From the NCBI GenBank assembly GCA_023384415.1, contig JAHDWJ010000008.1:62001-126000 (forward strand): a DNA stretch of 64,000 nucleotides, read 5' to 3'. The notes beneath the pieces are model-generated. The model made no database searches, was not told the origin of the DNA, and was given only the letters and a program-made list of their open reading frames with translations. This DNA comes from Anaerolineae bacterium. GTDB lineage: Bacteria; Chloroflexota; Anaerolineae; Promineifilales; Promineifilaceae. Below, one piece after another: positions 1 through 7,719 of this stretch. How positions within the stretch are numbered: position 1 is the stretch's first letter; every line of letters starts with the position of its first letter. The translations under genes were made by a program, and so were the position numbers.

Positions 1-119
1 AGCCCCTTGCCAATGACCAGAAAGGAAAACCGCCCCTGTATTGTTTTAGGCATGGGGGAATTGTAGCCAGAGAATCTGTTTCAGCCAGTTTCGCTCCTGG
101 GGGACAGGCGGGGGCAGTT

Positions 120-512
120 TTAGAAACAGAAAGTCAACGATTCATTTGTTCCTGGCCAATGATTGGAGATTGAAGGGGAAAAGTGGCGGTATTCTTTTTG
201 CTGCTGCATAACTTGCCCTATTTGGCACAGGGTGAGGGAGCGTAGCTCTTGATCCGTCTCTGGTAAATGATCAAGAGTACGGCGATAGTAGGCCAGGGCA
301 CGGGGATACTGTTTTAACTGCCAGTAAATAGAACCAACCGCATGGAAAAGCGCGGCCGCCATTTGGGGTGTCCCCCACTCTTCTATGATTTCCAGAGCCA
401 ACAAGTAATCACCGATGGCCCGGTGAAATTGCTGACGTCGTAAATAACCAGCAGCCTGGTCACATAATAGTTGTACTTGATTAAGACGATTCTCTCGAAC
501 TGACATAGTCAT
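120..512 (-). CDS. TPR-repeat protein, C-terminus probably truncated
   Basis: A 130-residue protein with at least two tetratricopeptide-like helix pairs: residues ~15-48 (aromatic/alanine pattern around 'AAGYLRRQQFHRAIGDYLLAL') and ~50-85 ('LFHAVGSIYWQLKQYPRALA'). TPRs form protein-binding superhelices. The last ~20 residues (HWPGTNESLTFCF) do not look like TPR, so the ORF may be frameshifted from a longer repeat protein. A second in-frame ATG lies two codons in. The partner is unknown and no operon neighbour is visible. Confidence 0.6.
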   Translation of the reverse strand: MTMSVRENRLNQVQLLCDQAAGYLRRQQFHRAIGDYLLALEIIEEWGTPQMAAALFHAVGSIYWQLKQYPRALAYYRRTLDHLPETDQELRSLTLCQIGQVMQQQKEYRHFSPSISNHWPGTNESLTFCF

Positions 513-545
513 CCCCCGCTTGCCTGAAATTAACGTAAAAGGTTG

Positions 546-636
546 GTAACTACTAACCCTCTCTGGCGATATAACCTTCCGAAGGTTTCTTTGCCAATGA
601 TCACCAGTGGGGAAAACCTTCGCAAGGCTTAGTTAC
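546..636 (+). repeat. Mini-element copy 1 with GTAACTACTAA end
   Basis: About 91 bp beginning GTAACTACTAA and ending in a shortened inverse (TTAGTTAC). Inside is an inverted pair around CCTTCCGAAGGTTT at ~574 and its inverse at ~614. It aligns in reverse complement to 37204-37297 with roughly eight differences and shares its ends with 46843-46945. It looks like a non-autonomous mobile or REP-like element; no ORF is present. Confidence 0.7.
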
Positions 637-872
637 AAAGGTTGTTGTTTTAGTCGCCAGTACTAGGAAAAAAGTCACGTAAACAAAAAACCAGATAGTC
701 GGCCCAGTCAAGGATTACCACCAGGGTATGCCCCTACATTCACCTTTGCCCCGCGAAACCCCCAAGACCCTAAATTTCTAAAAAGCCAAACTTATTTAAT
801 TAAACGGTTATATCTTGTCTCTTCAATCACTTTAGTAAAAAAACCTTTCGTTGATGCTTGCTGCGTTGGAGA

Positions 873-1083
873 TCAATGCTGTAGGACATACACCGTCCCG
901 TGTTTACTTGGGCCTAACAAAACATCCACCTGATGGGTCTGACCGTCATCGTGCAGCGGAATTTTTACCTCCGTTAAACGGTGCCCATCTAACTACATTG
1001 CCTGCACTCCCTGCTGGATGCCGGCTGGGTTTTTGACGTGGGTGTGATAAGTGGCGCGGCCGCAGCAATACACCAGCCGATGA
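873..1083 (-). pseudogene. Remnant resembling the C-terminus of a GH94 / cyclic beta-glucan synthase-type protein
   Basis: On the minus strand one frame reads 'RATYHTHVKNPAGIQQGV', then one in-frame TAG, then 'LDGHRLTEVKIPLHDDGQ' and 'THQVDVLLG'. This pattern (sugar-binding beta strands, 'IPL.DDG..H.V.V.LG' end) resembles the C-terminal tail of GH94-type glycoside phosphorylase/NdvB-like proteins. There is no start codon, one stop interrupts it, and nothing continues upstream, so it is a decayed fragment if the match is real. The rest of 637-1195 shows no gene I can support. Confidence 0.35.
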
Positions 1084-1195
1084 CACACCCGTCAATCAAC
1101 CCGACAAAAAGGGTGCGATCACAGCTAGAATTATCCCTACCACCAGCATCAGCTAGATTCATGATTAAATTCTAGTGATGCCTCTGTTGGATTTC

Positions 1196-1474
1196 TCATG
1201 AACGGTTTTGGCGGTATTCCTCTTTGGCTTCCCGCTCCATCTTTTCAAGGCGGGTGTAGTAATCAGCAAACTCGTTAAGATGAGCCAGGGCGATTTTGCC
1301 GGTAAGGATAGGATCGTTACCTGTCACATCTGTAGCCGGGTCATTCAAACCATGTTCTAACTCAATGTCCAGCCCCTTACGGAATTGCTCGACATCGAAT
1401 CGGTCCCACTTGATGCCAAGCTGATCCCCAATTTCTCGAGCTTGTTCAATAGTAAAATGTGTTTTAGCGGACAT
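1196..1474 (-). CDS. DUF5661 family small protein
   Basis: A 92-residue soluble protein recognisable as DUF5661 from 'FTIEQAREIGDQLGIKWDRF', 'DVEQFRKGLDIELEHG' and 'DPILTGKIALAHLNEFADYY'. The function of the family is unknown. I start it at the ATG at 1474 because an AAGGAG Shine-Dalgarno sequence stands six bases upstream; the longer ORF adds nine residues without support. It appears monocistronic. The charged C-terminus (KMEREAKEEYRQNRS) is typical of the family. Confidence 0.82.
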   Translation of the reverse strand: MSAKTHFTIEQAREIGDQLGIKWDRFDVEQFRKGLDIELEHGLNDPATDVTGNDPILTGKIALAHLNEFADYYTRLEKMEREAKEEYRQNRS

Positions 1475-1663
1475 TTGCTTCTCCTTAATACTCAGTGACA
1501 AAAACGGATAGGGAAATAAGCAGATGCTTGTCTGGGAAAATGGCGCATAAGGGTTATGGTAATTAAAAAATTAGGGTCTGGCGTTTTTTGATCTGACCAG
1601 TGGTGATTAGGGCATTGGTTAATGCCCAGGTGAAAGCAATTTCGCCAGAGTACCGTAAGAAAA

Positions 1664-1691
1664 AAAGACCAGGCTGTTACACCTGGTCTTT
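1664..1691 (-). terminator. Rho-independent terminator downstream of the small gene at 1715-1891
   Basis: The perfect 10-bp stem AAAGACCAGG / CCTGGTCTTT has a short loop. On the minus strand it is followed by a run of T (plus-strand AAAAAAA at 1660-1666), the layout expected for termination of the minus-strand gene just upstream. Confidence 0.8.
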
Positions 1692-1714
1692 GACAAATGA
1701 GTTGCGGCCGCAAT

Positions 1715-1891
1715 TTATTCTGATTGTTCGGGTTCTTTAGGATGCTGACGCACCGGTACTGGGACACGTTTCTTTCCTGTCAGGCGTTCATAACCACGCA
1801 TCATCTCTTCTACAACTTCCCTAAACCCTGCTTCCCACGCTTCATTTAACCGTTTGATGATGCGTTTGCCGTGCCTGATTACATTTTTCAT
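1715..1891 (-). CDS. Small basic hypothetical protein
   Basis: A 58-residue ORF from the ATG at 1891 (MKNVIRHGKRIIKRLNEAWE...) with an amphipathic, positively charged N-terminus and an acidic/prolyl tail (HPKEPEQSE). A GGAG lies about 10 bases upstream and a clear terminator follows, which is why I believe it is a real transcription unit. I do not recognise a family. A longer ORF start at 1930 lacks a ribosome-binding site. Confidence 0.45.
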   Translation of the reverse strand: MKNVIRHGKRIIKRLNEAWEAGFREVVEEMMRGYERLTGKKRVPVPVRQHPKEPEQSE

Positions 1892-2019
1892 GGTAAGGTT
1901 GACTCCATTCGAATAAGCGGGATAACCCAACGGTTATCAATGGATACAATAGGTAGATTGTAGAACCTTTTTCTTACGGTCGCAATAACTATTCAGGGTA
2001 ATTCTAAGGAACAGGGAAA

Positions 2020-3015
2020 ATGGGTATCGTTCGTTGGGGCTTACTCTCCACGGCCAACATCAATCGTCGGTTGATTCCAGCCATTCGCGCTTCACGCCGG
2101 GGGCAGTTGGTGGCTGTCGCCAGCCGCTCTTTAAGTTCAGCCCAACAATATGCTGCTCATTGGGAAATTCCCCACGCTTTTGCCAGCTACGAAGCGATGT
2201 TGGCTTCGGATGAGGTAGATGCTGTCTATATCAGTTTACCCAATCATTTACACGCAGAATGGAGCATAAAGGCTCTGGAAGCGGGCAAACATGTGTTGTG
2301 TGAGAAACCTTTCGCCCTCAGTTTAGCGGAGGTGGACAGCATGATCGCGGCCGCGCACCAAACCGGTCGCATTTTAACTGAAGCATTTATGTACCGGCAC
2401 CACCCCCAAACAAAAATCCTGGGGGAATGGATACGTTCTGGTCGTTTAGGCGAGATCAGTCTGGTACGTAGTCTATTTAATTTCAACATGGGATCGCGGG
2501 AAAATATCCGCCTGGTGCCAGAGTGGGGTGGCGGCTGCCTGTGGGATGTTGGCGTTTACCCACTCAGTCTGGCCCAGTACGTCATGGGCGCACCCCCGGT
2601 ATCAGTCATGGGCGCGCAGTGGCTTGGCCCAGATGGAGTAGATGAGACTTTTGCCGGGCAGATGGTTTACACCGGCCAACGACTGGCGCAAATTAGTTCC
2701 GCCTTTCGCACCCCTTTTCTCACCCATGCCGAAATCATCGGCACTGAGGGACGTCTGCTGCTCAATCGCCCTTTTGTGGTGCTAGATGAAACCCGCGAAC
2801 TTCTCTTTTTCCCCAATGAAGGACAACCCGAACACATCCCCGTACCCGATCAGGAGCTGTATCGGGGAGAAGTGGCCGATATGCACGCGGCTATTTTGGA
2901 TGGAGAACCCCCTTACCTTACCCTGACGGAAACGCGCAACCATGTCAAAACGGTGCTGGCCCTGTACGCGGCCGCTAACGAACAACGCATCGTTTATCTA
3001 TCAGAGTTTGATTAG
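2020..3015 (+). CDS. Gfo/Idh/MocA family NAD(P)-dependent oxidoreductase
   Basis: A 331-residue dehydrogenase-like protein. The N-terminal Rossmann strand begins 'IVRWGLLSTANINRRLIPAI'; the family motif EKP is at residues 95-97 ('VLCEKPFALS'), and the C-terminal alpha/beta domain carries 'GGGCLWDVGVYPLSLAQYV' with the usual substrate-side D and H region. Such enzymes oxidise or reduce sugars, inositols or related alcohols in the cytoplasm; the substrate cannot be read from sequence. AAGGA lies about 10 bases before the ATG. It stands alone, convergent with the sigma-factor gene. Confidence 0.9.
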   Translation: MGIVRWGLLSTANINRRLIPAIRASRRGQLVAVASRSLSSAQQYAAHWEIPHAFASYEAMLASDEVDAVYISLPNHLHAEWSIKALEAGKHVLCEKPFALSLAEVDSMIAAAHQTGRILTEAFMYRHHPQTKILGEWIRSGRLGEISLVRSLFNFNMGSRENIRLVPEWGGGCLWDVGVYPLSLAQYVMGAPPVSVMGAQWLGPDGVDETFAGQMVYTGQRLAQISSAFRTPFLTHAEIIGTEGRLLLNRPFVVLDETRELLFFPNEGQPEHIPVPDQELYRGEVADMHAAILDGEPPYLTLTETRNHVKTVLALYAAANEQRIVYLSEFD

Positions 3016-3059
3016 GGTGCAATTCAGGTTTTGGCTGAAATTAGTAGCCGAAGATAGAT

Positions 3060-3692
3060 TCAAGGCCGGGTCTCACTCATTCGCCTTTGGCCATCCGTCC
3101 TCACTGGGACAGGAATCGGTTTCGGCGGGGGTGGGGGGTAGAGGGTATCAGCCACAGTATACAGCAATTGTTCTAACCGCTGCCGGGCATATTGCAGCCG
3201 TTTTTTCACCGTCGTCAGAGGAAGATGGAGCAGTTGGGCAATTTCTCGCTGAGAATATCCATTCAGGTAAAAGAGGCGGGTTACCTCCTGCTCATGTTCT
3301 GGCAAAGCTTGAATAGCCGCTAAGATATTTTGTTTCAGATCACGGGCTTCCGCGGCCGCGGCCGGGTCCATCTCCCGCGCAGGCAGATCAATCAACAGGG
3401 GAATCTCTTCGACTTCCTTCCCCCTCACCAAACGGTGCGCTTGTGTCCACACAATCTGCTTAAACCAACCAGGAAACGCTTTCGGCTCACGCAGATGATC
3501 CAACTGATGGAACGCTGCTACAAAAGCCTCTTGTACTGCATCCTGAGCCATCACCAAATCTCCCAGAACATTATAAGCAATTTGCAGAGCCATTCCTTGA
3601 AAACGGGAAACCAATTCAGCAAACGCCTCATGCCGTTCTTGCCGGGTACCATTATGTGATCTGGCCCGAATAACCAACGATTCGACTAACAT
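3060..3692 (-). CDS. ECF RNA polymerase sigma factor
   Basis: A 210-residue sigma-70 family protein of ECF type. Region 2 contains 'DAVQEAFVAAFHQLDHLRE' and the following tryptophan-rich stretch 'PKAFPGWFKQIVWTQAHRL'; region 4 has the helix-turn-helix 'YSQREIAQLLHLPLTTVKKR'. A Pro-rich tail follows (YPPPPPKPIPVPV). I place the start at 3692, where GCAAGGAAG precedes the ATG; the longer ORF has an unlikely 16-residue extension. No anti-sigma gene is adjacent, so control may lie in the tail or elsewhere. Confidence 0.85.
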   Translation of the reverse strand: MLVESLVIRARSHNGTRQERHEAFAELVSRFQGMALQIAYNVLGDLVMAQDAVQEAFVAAFHQLDHLREPKAFPGWFKQIVWTQAHRLVRGKEVEEIPLLIDLPAREMDPAAAAEARDLKQNILAAIQALPEHEQEVTRLFYLNGYSQREIAQLLHLPLTTVKKRLQYARQRLEQLLYTVADTLYPPPPPKPIPVPVRTDGQRRMSETRP

Positions 3693-3762
3693 CTTCCTTG
3701 CCTCAAATTTAAGATGGGTAGAGTGTAACACAAAAAGCAATAGATTTCCGTTGGTAAAACAA

Positions 3763-3794
3763 AAAAAGACCTATCCAATTGGATAGGTCTTTTT
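3763..3794. terminator. Bidirectional terminator
   Basis: A perfect palindrome of 32 bp: a 14-bp arm AAAAAGACCTATCC, an AATT centre and its inverse, with A-runs on the left and T-runs on the right. It sits just past the stop of the minus-strand Flp pilin gene, so it probably ends that transcript. Confidence 0.85.
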
Positions 3795-3819
3795 CAAATC
3801 ACAAACAATCTAATAAAGC

Positions 3820-3987
3820 TTAGGGAGCGGTATTACCAGCAGCCAGGGTGTTGGTGATCCGGCTGAAGACGATACCAATCTGCGGGCCGAGCAAAGCCAG
3901 AATGGCGATGACGACGATAGAAACCAACACGAGCACCAAAGCGTACTCTACCAGACCTTGACCTTGTTCTTTCGATAAATACAACAT
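3820..3987 (-). CDS. Flp/Fap-type pilin, 55 aa
   Basis: Translation from the ATG at 3987 begins 'MLYLSKEQGQGLVEYALVLV', a classic Flp pilin N-terminus: a short basic leader, a Gly-(x)-Leu-Val-Glu-Tyr motif and a ~20-residue hydrophobic helix (LVLVLVSIVVIAILALLG), then a short polar tail ending NTAP. GGAGG stands 9 bases before the ATG. Flp pilins are cut by a TadV-type peptidase and assembled by Tad machinery, none of which is in this window; isolated copies are common in Chloroflexota and may serve as membrane anchors. It ends at a strong terminator. Confidence 0.88.
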   Translation of the reverse strand: MLYLSKEQGQGLVEYALVLVLVSIVVIAILALLGPQIGIVFSRITNTLAAGNTAP

Positions 3988-4123
3988 GATTTTTTGCCTC
4001 CGTATGGATATATGAAAAACGGTAAATGGTTAAGATGATTCTCATTATAGAGCATCACCGGAAAAACGCTATAGTAATTGAGTACTGTTTTATAAATATG
4101 CCGGCTTGAACTTAAAAAAGGTC

Positions 4124-5908
4124 TTACGATCCGGCTTCAGCCTGCCATAAAGCCTGCATATCGAGACAGCGGTCCAATAATTCACTCAACCGTCCCTCAT
4201 CTATGATGACCCCATCCCGCAAGACAACAATATGATCAGCACGGCGCAAAACGGCTGGTCGGTGCGAGACAACCAGACAGGTGGGGGTCTGGTTCTGGGC
4301 AAACAGCCGCTCCCACAACTGCTGCTCCGTGGTGACATCCAGGGCACTGGAAAGATCGTCAAAGACGAGAATTTGAGGCTGGCGGACAAACATGCGTGCG
4401 GCCGCGCTCCGCTGCACTTGTCCCCCAGATAACCGCATCCCCCTCGGCCCCACCAATGTTCCTAACCCATCGGGCATACCGTTCACATCTTGCTCTAATA
4501 CAGCCTGGTAGATGGCAACGGACAAATCTACCCCCGCCTCAGGCAAACCCGCCAAAAGGTTATCGCGTAAAGGTTCGCTAAACAAACGAGGCACTTGGGA
4601 AGTATAGGCAAAGTGGGGTGGCCCAAAAAATCGGGTGAGGTGGGTAATGGGTTGGCCATTCCAAAGAATTTCCCCCGATTGTGGCGGCAATACACCCAAT
4701 AATACCCGCAGCAGCGTCGTTTTTCCTGCGCCAATGCGCCCCGTGATAACTGTAATGGTCCCCGGGCACACGGTCAGATTAATTTGCTGGATGCCTTTAT
4801 CGCTACCAGGGTAATGGTAGGTGAGACCGCGCACACTCAGGCCGTGCAGCCTGTTCTGGGGTTCAAGGATTGGCACAGTAATAGCAGGATAGCTGCCTGA
4901 TTCGTGCATATTCGCGGCCGCAACCAGATCTTCATCCGGCGCTGTAGGCATAAGGGCACGTAATCGGGCAAAGGAGATACCCGCCTTTTTGTACCCGGCC
5001 CACAACTCCCCGGTTACAGTCATCAATTGGGTAATCGGCCAGATGAAGTTGACAAACAAAGCCAGATCCCCCACCGTAAAAGCTCCCTGACGAAAGGACG
5101 CGGCCGCGAGCAGCAAAATTATCCCCGTCCCAATCGTTACCATGTTCCCACTAAGCGACCAGATCAGCCGGAGCAGCACCGCATCCCGAATAGCAGCTTC
5201 TTGACGCTGCTGGTTCAAGTGGCGCAAGTGGGCAATCACCCGGCTTTCCGCATTGGCTATCTGGATCGCCTGCACCGCGTTAAACATCTCCCCAATCGCT
5301 CCACTCACCTTCTCCGTGGCTTCCCGGTTGGCCCGACGATACCGTTCAATCCGTTCACTGAGGGTACTTACCAGCCAGACCACTCCGGCCAGGGGCAAAA
5401 AAGTACCCAACGTGACCCAGGGATTGATGGCAAACATGATAGCGGTTCCTACCAGAGCCGTAATTAACAGGCCAATTTGATCCCCCAGAATGACCATCAT
5501 CAAAGCGGGTTCGGCTGTATCGTCACGCAGCCGGTTGATCGCTTCACCGATGCTAATAGGGGTATGGTTAGCGGCCGCGGGCAAAGCCACCCCGGCCGGC
5601 CGCTGCAAAATATGGTTTAGAACATTACGCCCCATGAGCAAAGCGGCCCGAATTTCATACAGGCCAGTGAACCGGTTGGCCACAAATAAGGTGATGACCC
5701 GGCCGCACGCCAACCCTAATAGCAAGGCCAATAGAGTACTCATATTCCAGCCAACGGCCGTGCGGCCGCTGAGATGATCAAAAAAAGCGCGGATGACCAG
5801 CCCATTGACCCCAATCAGCAGGTAGAACAGGGTGATCATCACCGTATCGGTCAAATAAACCCAGATATGGACACGGAGAAGTTTGGCAAATGTTTTATAG
5901 GTGGGCAT
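4124..5908 (-). CDS. ABC exporter half-transporter (degenerate ATP site partner)
   Basis: A 594-residue type I ABC exporter half: about six membrane helices in residues ~20-310, then a nucleotide-binding domain. Visible motifs are Walker A 'GRIGAGKTT' (~390), signature 'LSGGQVQRSAAARMF' (~492), Walker B 'ILVFDDLSSALD' (~512) and H-loop 'VSHRP'. The residue after the Walker B Asp is Asp rather than the catalytic Glu, the hallmark of one subunit of a heterodimeric exporter. It follows the second half-transporter at 5932-7668 by 23 bp on the same strand, so they form one operon. Substrate unknown (lipid, drug or peptide). Confidence 0.9.
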   Translation of the reverse strand: MPTYKTFAKLLRVHIWVYLTDTVMITLFYLLIGVNGLVIRAFFDHLSGRTAVGWNMSTLLALLLGLACGRVITLFVANRFTGLYEIRAALLMGRNVLNHILQRPAGVALPAAANHTPISIGEAINRLRDDTAEPALMMVILGDQIGLLITALVGTAIMFAINPWVTLGTFLPLAGVVWLVSTLSERIERYRRANREATEKVSGAIGEMFNAVQAIQIANAESRVIAHLRHLNQQRQEAAIRDAVLLRLIWSLSGNMVTIGTGIILLLAAASFRQGAFTVGDLALFVNFIWPITQLMTVTGELWAGYKKAGISFARLRALMPTAPDEDLVAAANMHESGSYPAITVPILEPQNRLHGLSVRGLTYHYPGSDKGIQQINLTVCPGTITVITGRIGAGKTTLLRVLLGVLPPQSGEILWNGQPITHLTRFFGPPHFAYTSQVPRLFSEPLRDNLLAGLPEAGVDLSVAIYQAVLEQDVNGMPDGLGTLVGPRGMRLSGGQVQRSAAARMFVRQPQILVFDDLSSALDVTTEQQLWERLFAQNQTPTCLVVSHRPAVLRRADHIVVLRDGVIIDEGRLSELLDRCLDMQALWQAEAGS

Positions 5909-5931
5909 TTTTTAGTTTCGCGTTTCGAGGC

Positions 5932-7668
5932 TCAGTTCTCAGTCCTCAGTCCCGCTTGCAGCAGTTGAGCAAAATGTGAAGTGGGGTCAGCAGCGAGGTC
6001 GGCGCGGAGGGCATGTTCCCGGATGCGGCCGCGTTCCAGCACCATAATCTCATCCGCCCGCTGCACCGTTTCCAACCGGTGGGCAATGATGATAGCCGTC
6101 CGCCCTTGCAGGAGCCGGGCAATGGCCGCTTCTAACAGCCGCTCTGTAGCCGGGTCCAACCGGGATGATGCTTCATCTAAAATGACCAGCCCTGGATCAG
6201 CCAGAAAAACACGGGTCAGGGCCAACAACTGCGCTTCCCCGGCAGAGAGGCCGCGCCCCTCCCCCTGCACCATCGTATCTAACCCATCAGGCAGCCGGGC
6301 CAGCCAGGGGGATAACCCCAATGTCTCTAAAACAGTCATCATCTGCTCATCTGGAACTGTGTTATCAAACAAAGTGATATTGTCCCGCAGCGTAGCCTGA
6401 AACAACTGCACTTCCTGGCTCACCAAAGCTACCCGTTGGCGTAAGGTGGTCAGACGGGTTTGGCGCACCGGTACACCGTTTAAGTTTACCTGACCAGCCA
6501 CCGGATCATAAAAGCGAAGCAGCAAACGGATGAGGGTACTTTTACCGCTGCCGGTGCGCCCTAACAGCCCTAATACCTGTCCCGGGGCGAGATGAAAGGT
6601 CAGATCATCTAAAATAGCTGTCTCTGGATCGTCGTCATAATGAAAGGAAACATGGTCAAAAGTGACGGCCAGGGGGCCAGCCGGGATGGGAACATCCCCT
6701 TCATCAATGACCCGGCTTTTCTCAGCCAGCAGCGACTGAATCCTCTGAAAGCTGGCGCGGGCTTTCTGCAAATCGCTTACTTGCTGAGCAATCGTCCACA
6801 GCGGCTCGCTCAATAGTTCGATATAGTTGAAGAGAAGGTAAAGGGTGCCAATGGTGATGGCCCCCTCTCGAAAAAGGGTGTTTCCCAGAACGAAGGCGGC
6901 CGCATAAGCCAGGGCAAACAGAACGATTGGCTGGACAATAATAAGGGCATTAGCCGTCCGGGCGGTCAGGTTACGGGCCAACCGCTCCTGGGCCACGGCA
7001 TAAAACCGGTTCATGTTGTACGCGGCCGCGCCGCTGGTCTGAATATCCTCTAACCCACCCAGCCGCTCCTCTAAAAAGCTAAAATAGGCTGCGTCCGCTT
7101 CCCTGGCTTTGCCCCACAGCGGGGTGATATATCGCTGCAAGGTAAACAAAATGACCAACCCCACCAGGCTGATCACCCCCATCGCCCACCCCATCCGCCC
7201 ATCTACCCGCGCCATCAAGGCAATCACCCCAATCCAGAGCAGGGCATTGCCCAAAATCTGGATGATGAATTGGGAGAAAACATTGGCCAGTTGGTTGACA
7301 TCCCCATCCAGCCGTTCGATCATTTCGCCGGGAGTGTGTTTTTTGTGAAAGCCTAAATCCAGGCGCAAACAATGCTCGGCCAGGTCAGTTCGCAGCCAAT
7401 TGGTAGACGTCCAGGCTACTGTTTCGCTGATGTAGGTGGCCCCCAGCCCCACCAGTTGTTGCAGCAGAGAGACGACCACATAGAGTGCGGCCGCGCCCAC
7501 CACCACCGACATAGCCGCCTGCCCGGTGGCCTGATCAATAAACCGGGCCACCAACTGCGGGCCAAGCAGCTGCAAGCCAATACTGCCCAGAAGCAGTCCT
7601 GTGAGCAGAAAAACCCGCCCCGGCTGCGGCCGCAAATATTTGAACAATAAACGAAGATACGCTGACAT
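5932..7668 (-). CDS. ABC exporter half-transporter (catalytic partner)
   Basis: A 578-residue type I exporter half with six predicted helices (residues ~15-300) and an NBD: Walker A 'GRTGSGKSTL' (~370), non-canonical signature 'LSAGEAQLLALTRVF' (~470), Walker B 'LVILDEASSRLD' (~494, catalytic Glu present) and H-loop 'IAHRLETV'. Together with the 4124-5908 product it makes a heterodimeric pump with one canonical and one degenerate ATP site. The last codons (GLRTEN) and stop are encoded by an intergenic-type repeat of CTCAGTC words at 5930-5950, so the original C-terminus may have been altered. Confidence 0.9.
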   Translation of the reverse strand: MSAYLRLLFKYLRPQPGRVFLLTGLLLGSIGLQLLGPQLVARFIDQATGQAAMSVVVGAAALYVVVSLLQQLVGLGATYISETVAWTSTNWLRTDLAEHCLRLDLGFHKKHTPGEMIERLDGDVNQLANVFSQFIIQILGNALLWIGVIALMARVDGRMGWAMGVISLVGLVILFTLQRYITPLWGKAREADAAYFSFLEERLGGLEDIQTSGAAAYNMNRFYAVAQERLARNLTARTANALIIVQPIVLFALAYAAAFVLGNTLFREGAITIGTLYLLFNYIELLSEPLWTIAQQVSDLQKARASFQRIQSLLAEKSRVIDEGDVPIPAGPLAVTFDHVSFHYDDDPETAILDDLTFHLAPGQVLGLLGRTGSGKSTLIRLLLRFYDPVAGQVNLNGVPVRQTRLTTLRQRVALVSQEVQLFQATLRDNITLFDNTVPDEQMMTVLETLGLSPWLARLPDGLDTMVQGEGRGLSAGEAQLLALTRVFLADPGLVILDEASSRLDPATERLLEAAIARLLQGRTAIIIAHRLETVQRADEIMVLERGRIREHALRADLAADPTSHFAQLLQAGLRTEN

Positions 7669-7685
7669 AAAGACCCGTTATCCTT

Positions 7686-7713
7686 TTGTCTTGTCCTCTG
7701 GAATCGCTACAAT
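7686..7713 (+). promoter_or_regulatory. Promoter for a possibly leaderless transcript
   Basis: The -10 TACAAT at 7708-7713 and a weak -35 TTGTCT 16 bp upstream place the start site about 7 bases downstream, that is at the A of the ATG at 7720. No Shine-Dalgarno sequence precedes this ATG, so translation of a leaderless mRNA is likely. Confidence 0.5.
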
Positions 7714-7719
7714 TTACGG

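Noticed and set aside
851..1036. Small plus-strand ORF of 61 codons
   Set aside because: No ribosome-binding site, no family resemblance; it is antisense to the GH94-like remnant.
3833..4045. 70-codon minus-strand ORF overlapping the pilin
   Set aside because: A different frame of the same DNA gives a full Flp pilin with GGAGG and terminator; this frame is its shadow.
5027..5467. 146-codon plus-strand ORF
   Set aside because: Lies wholly antisense to the ABC exporter gene, with Pro/Gln/Arg-rich composition typical of shadow frames.
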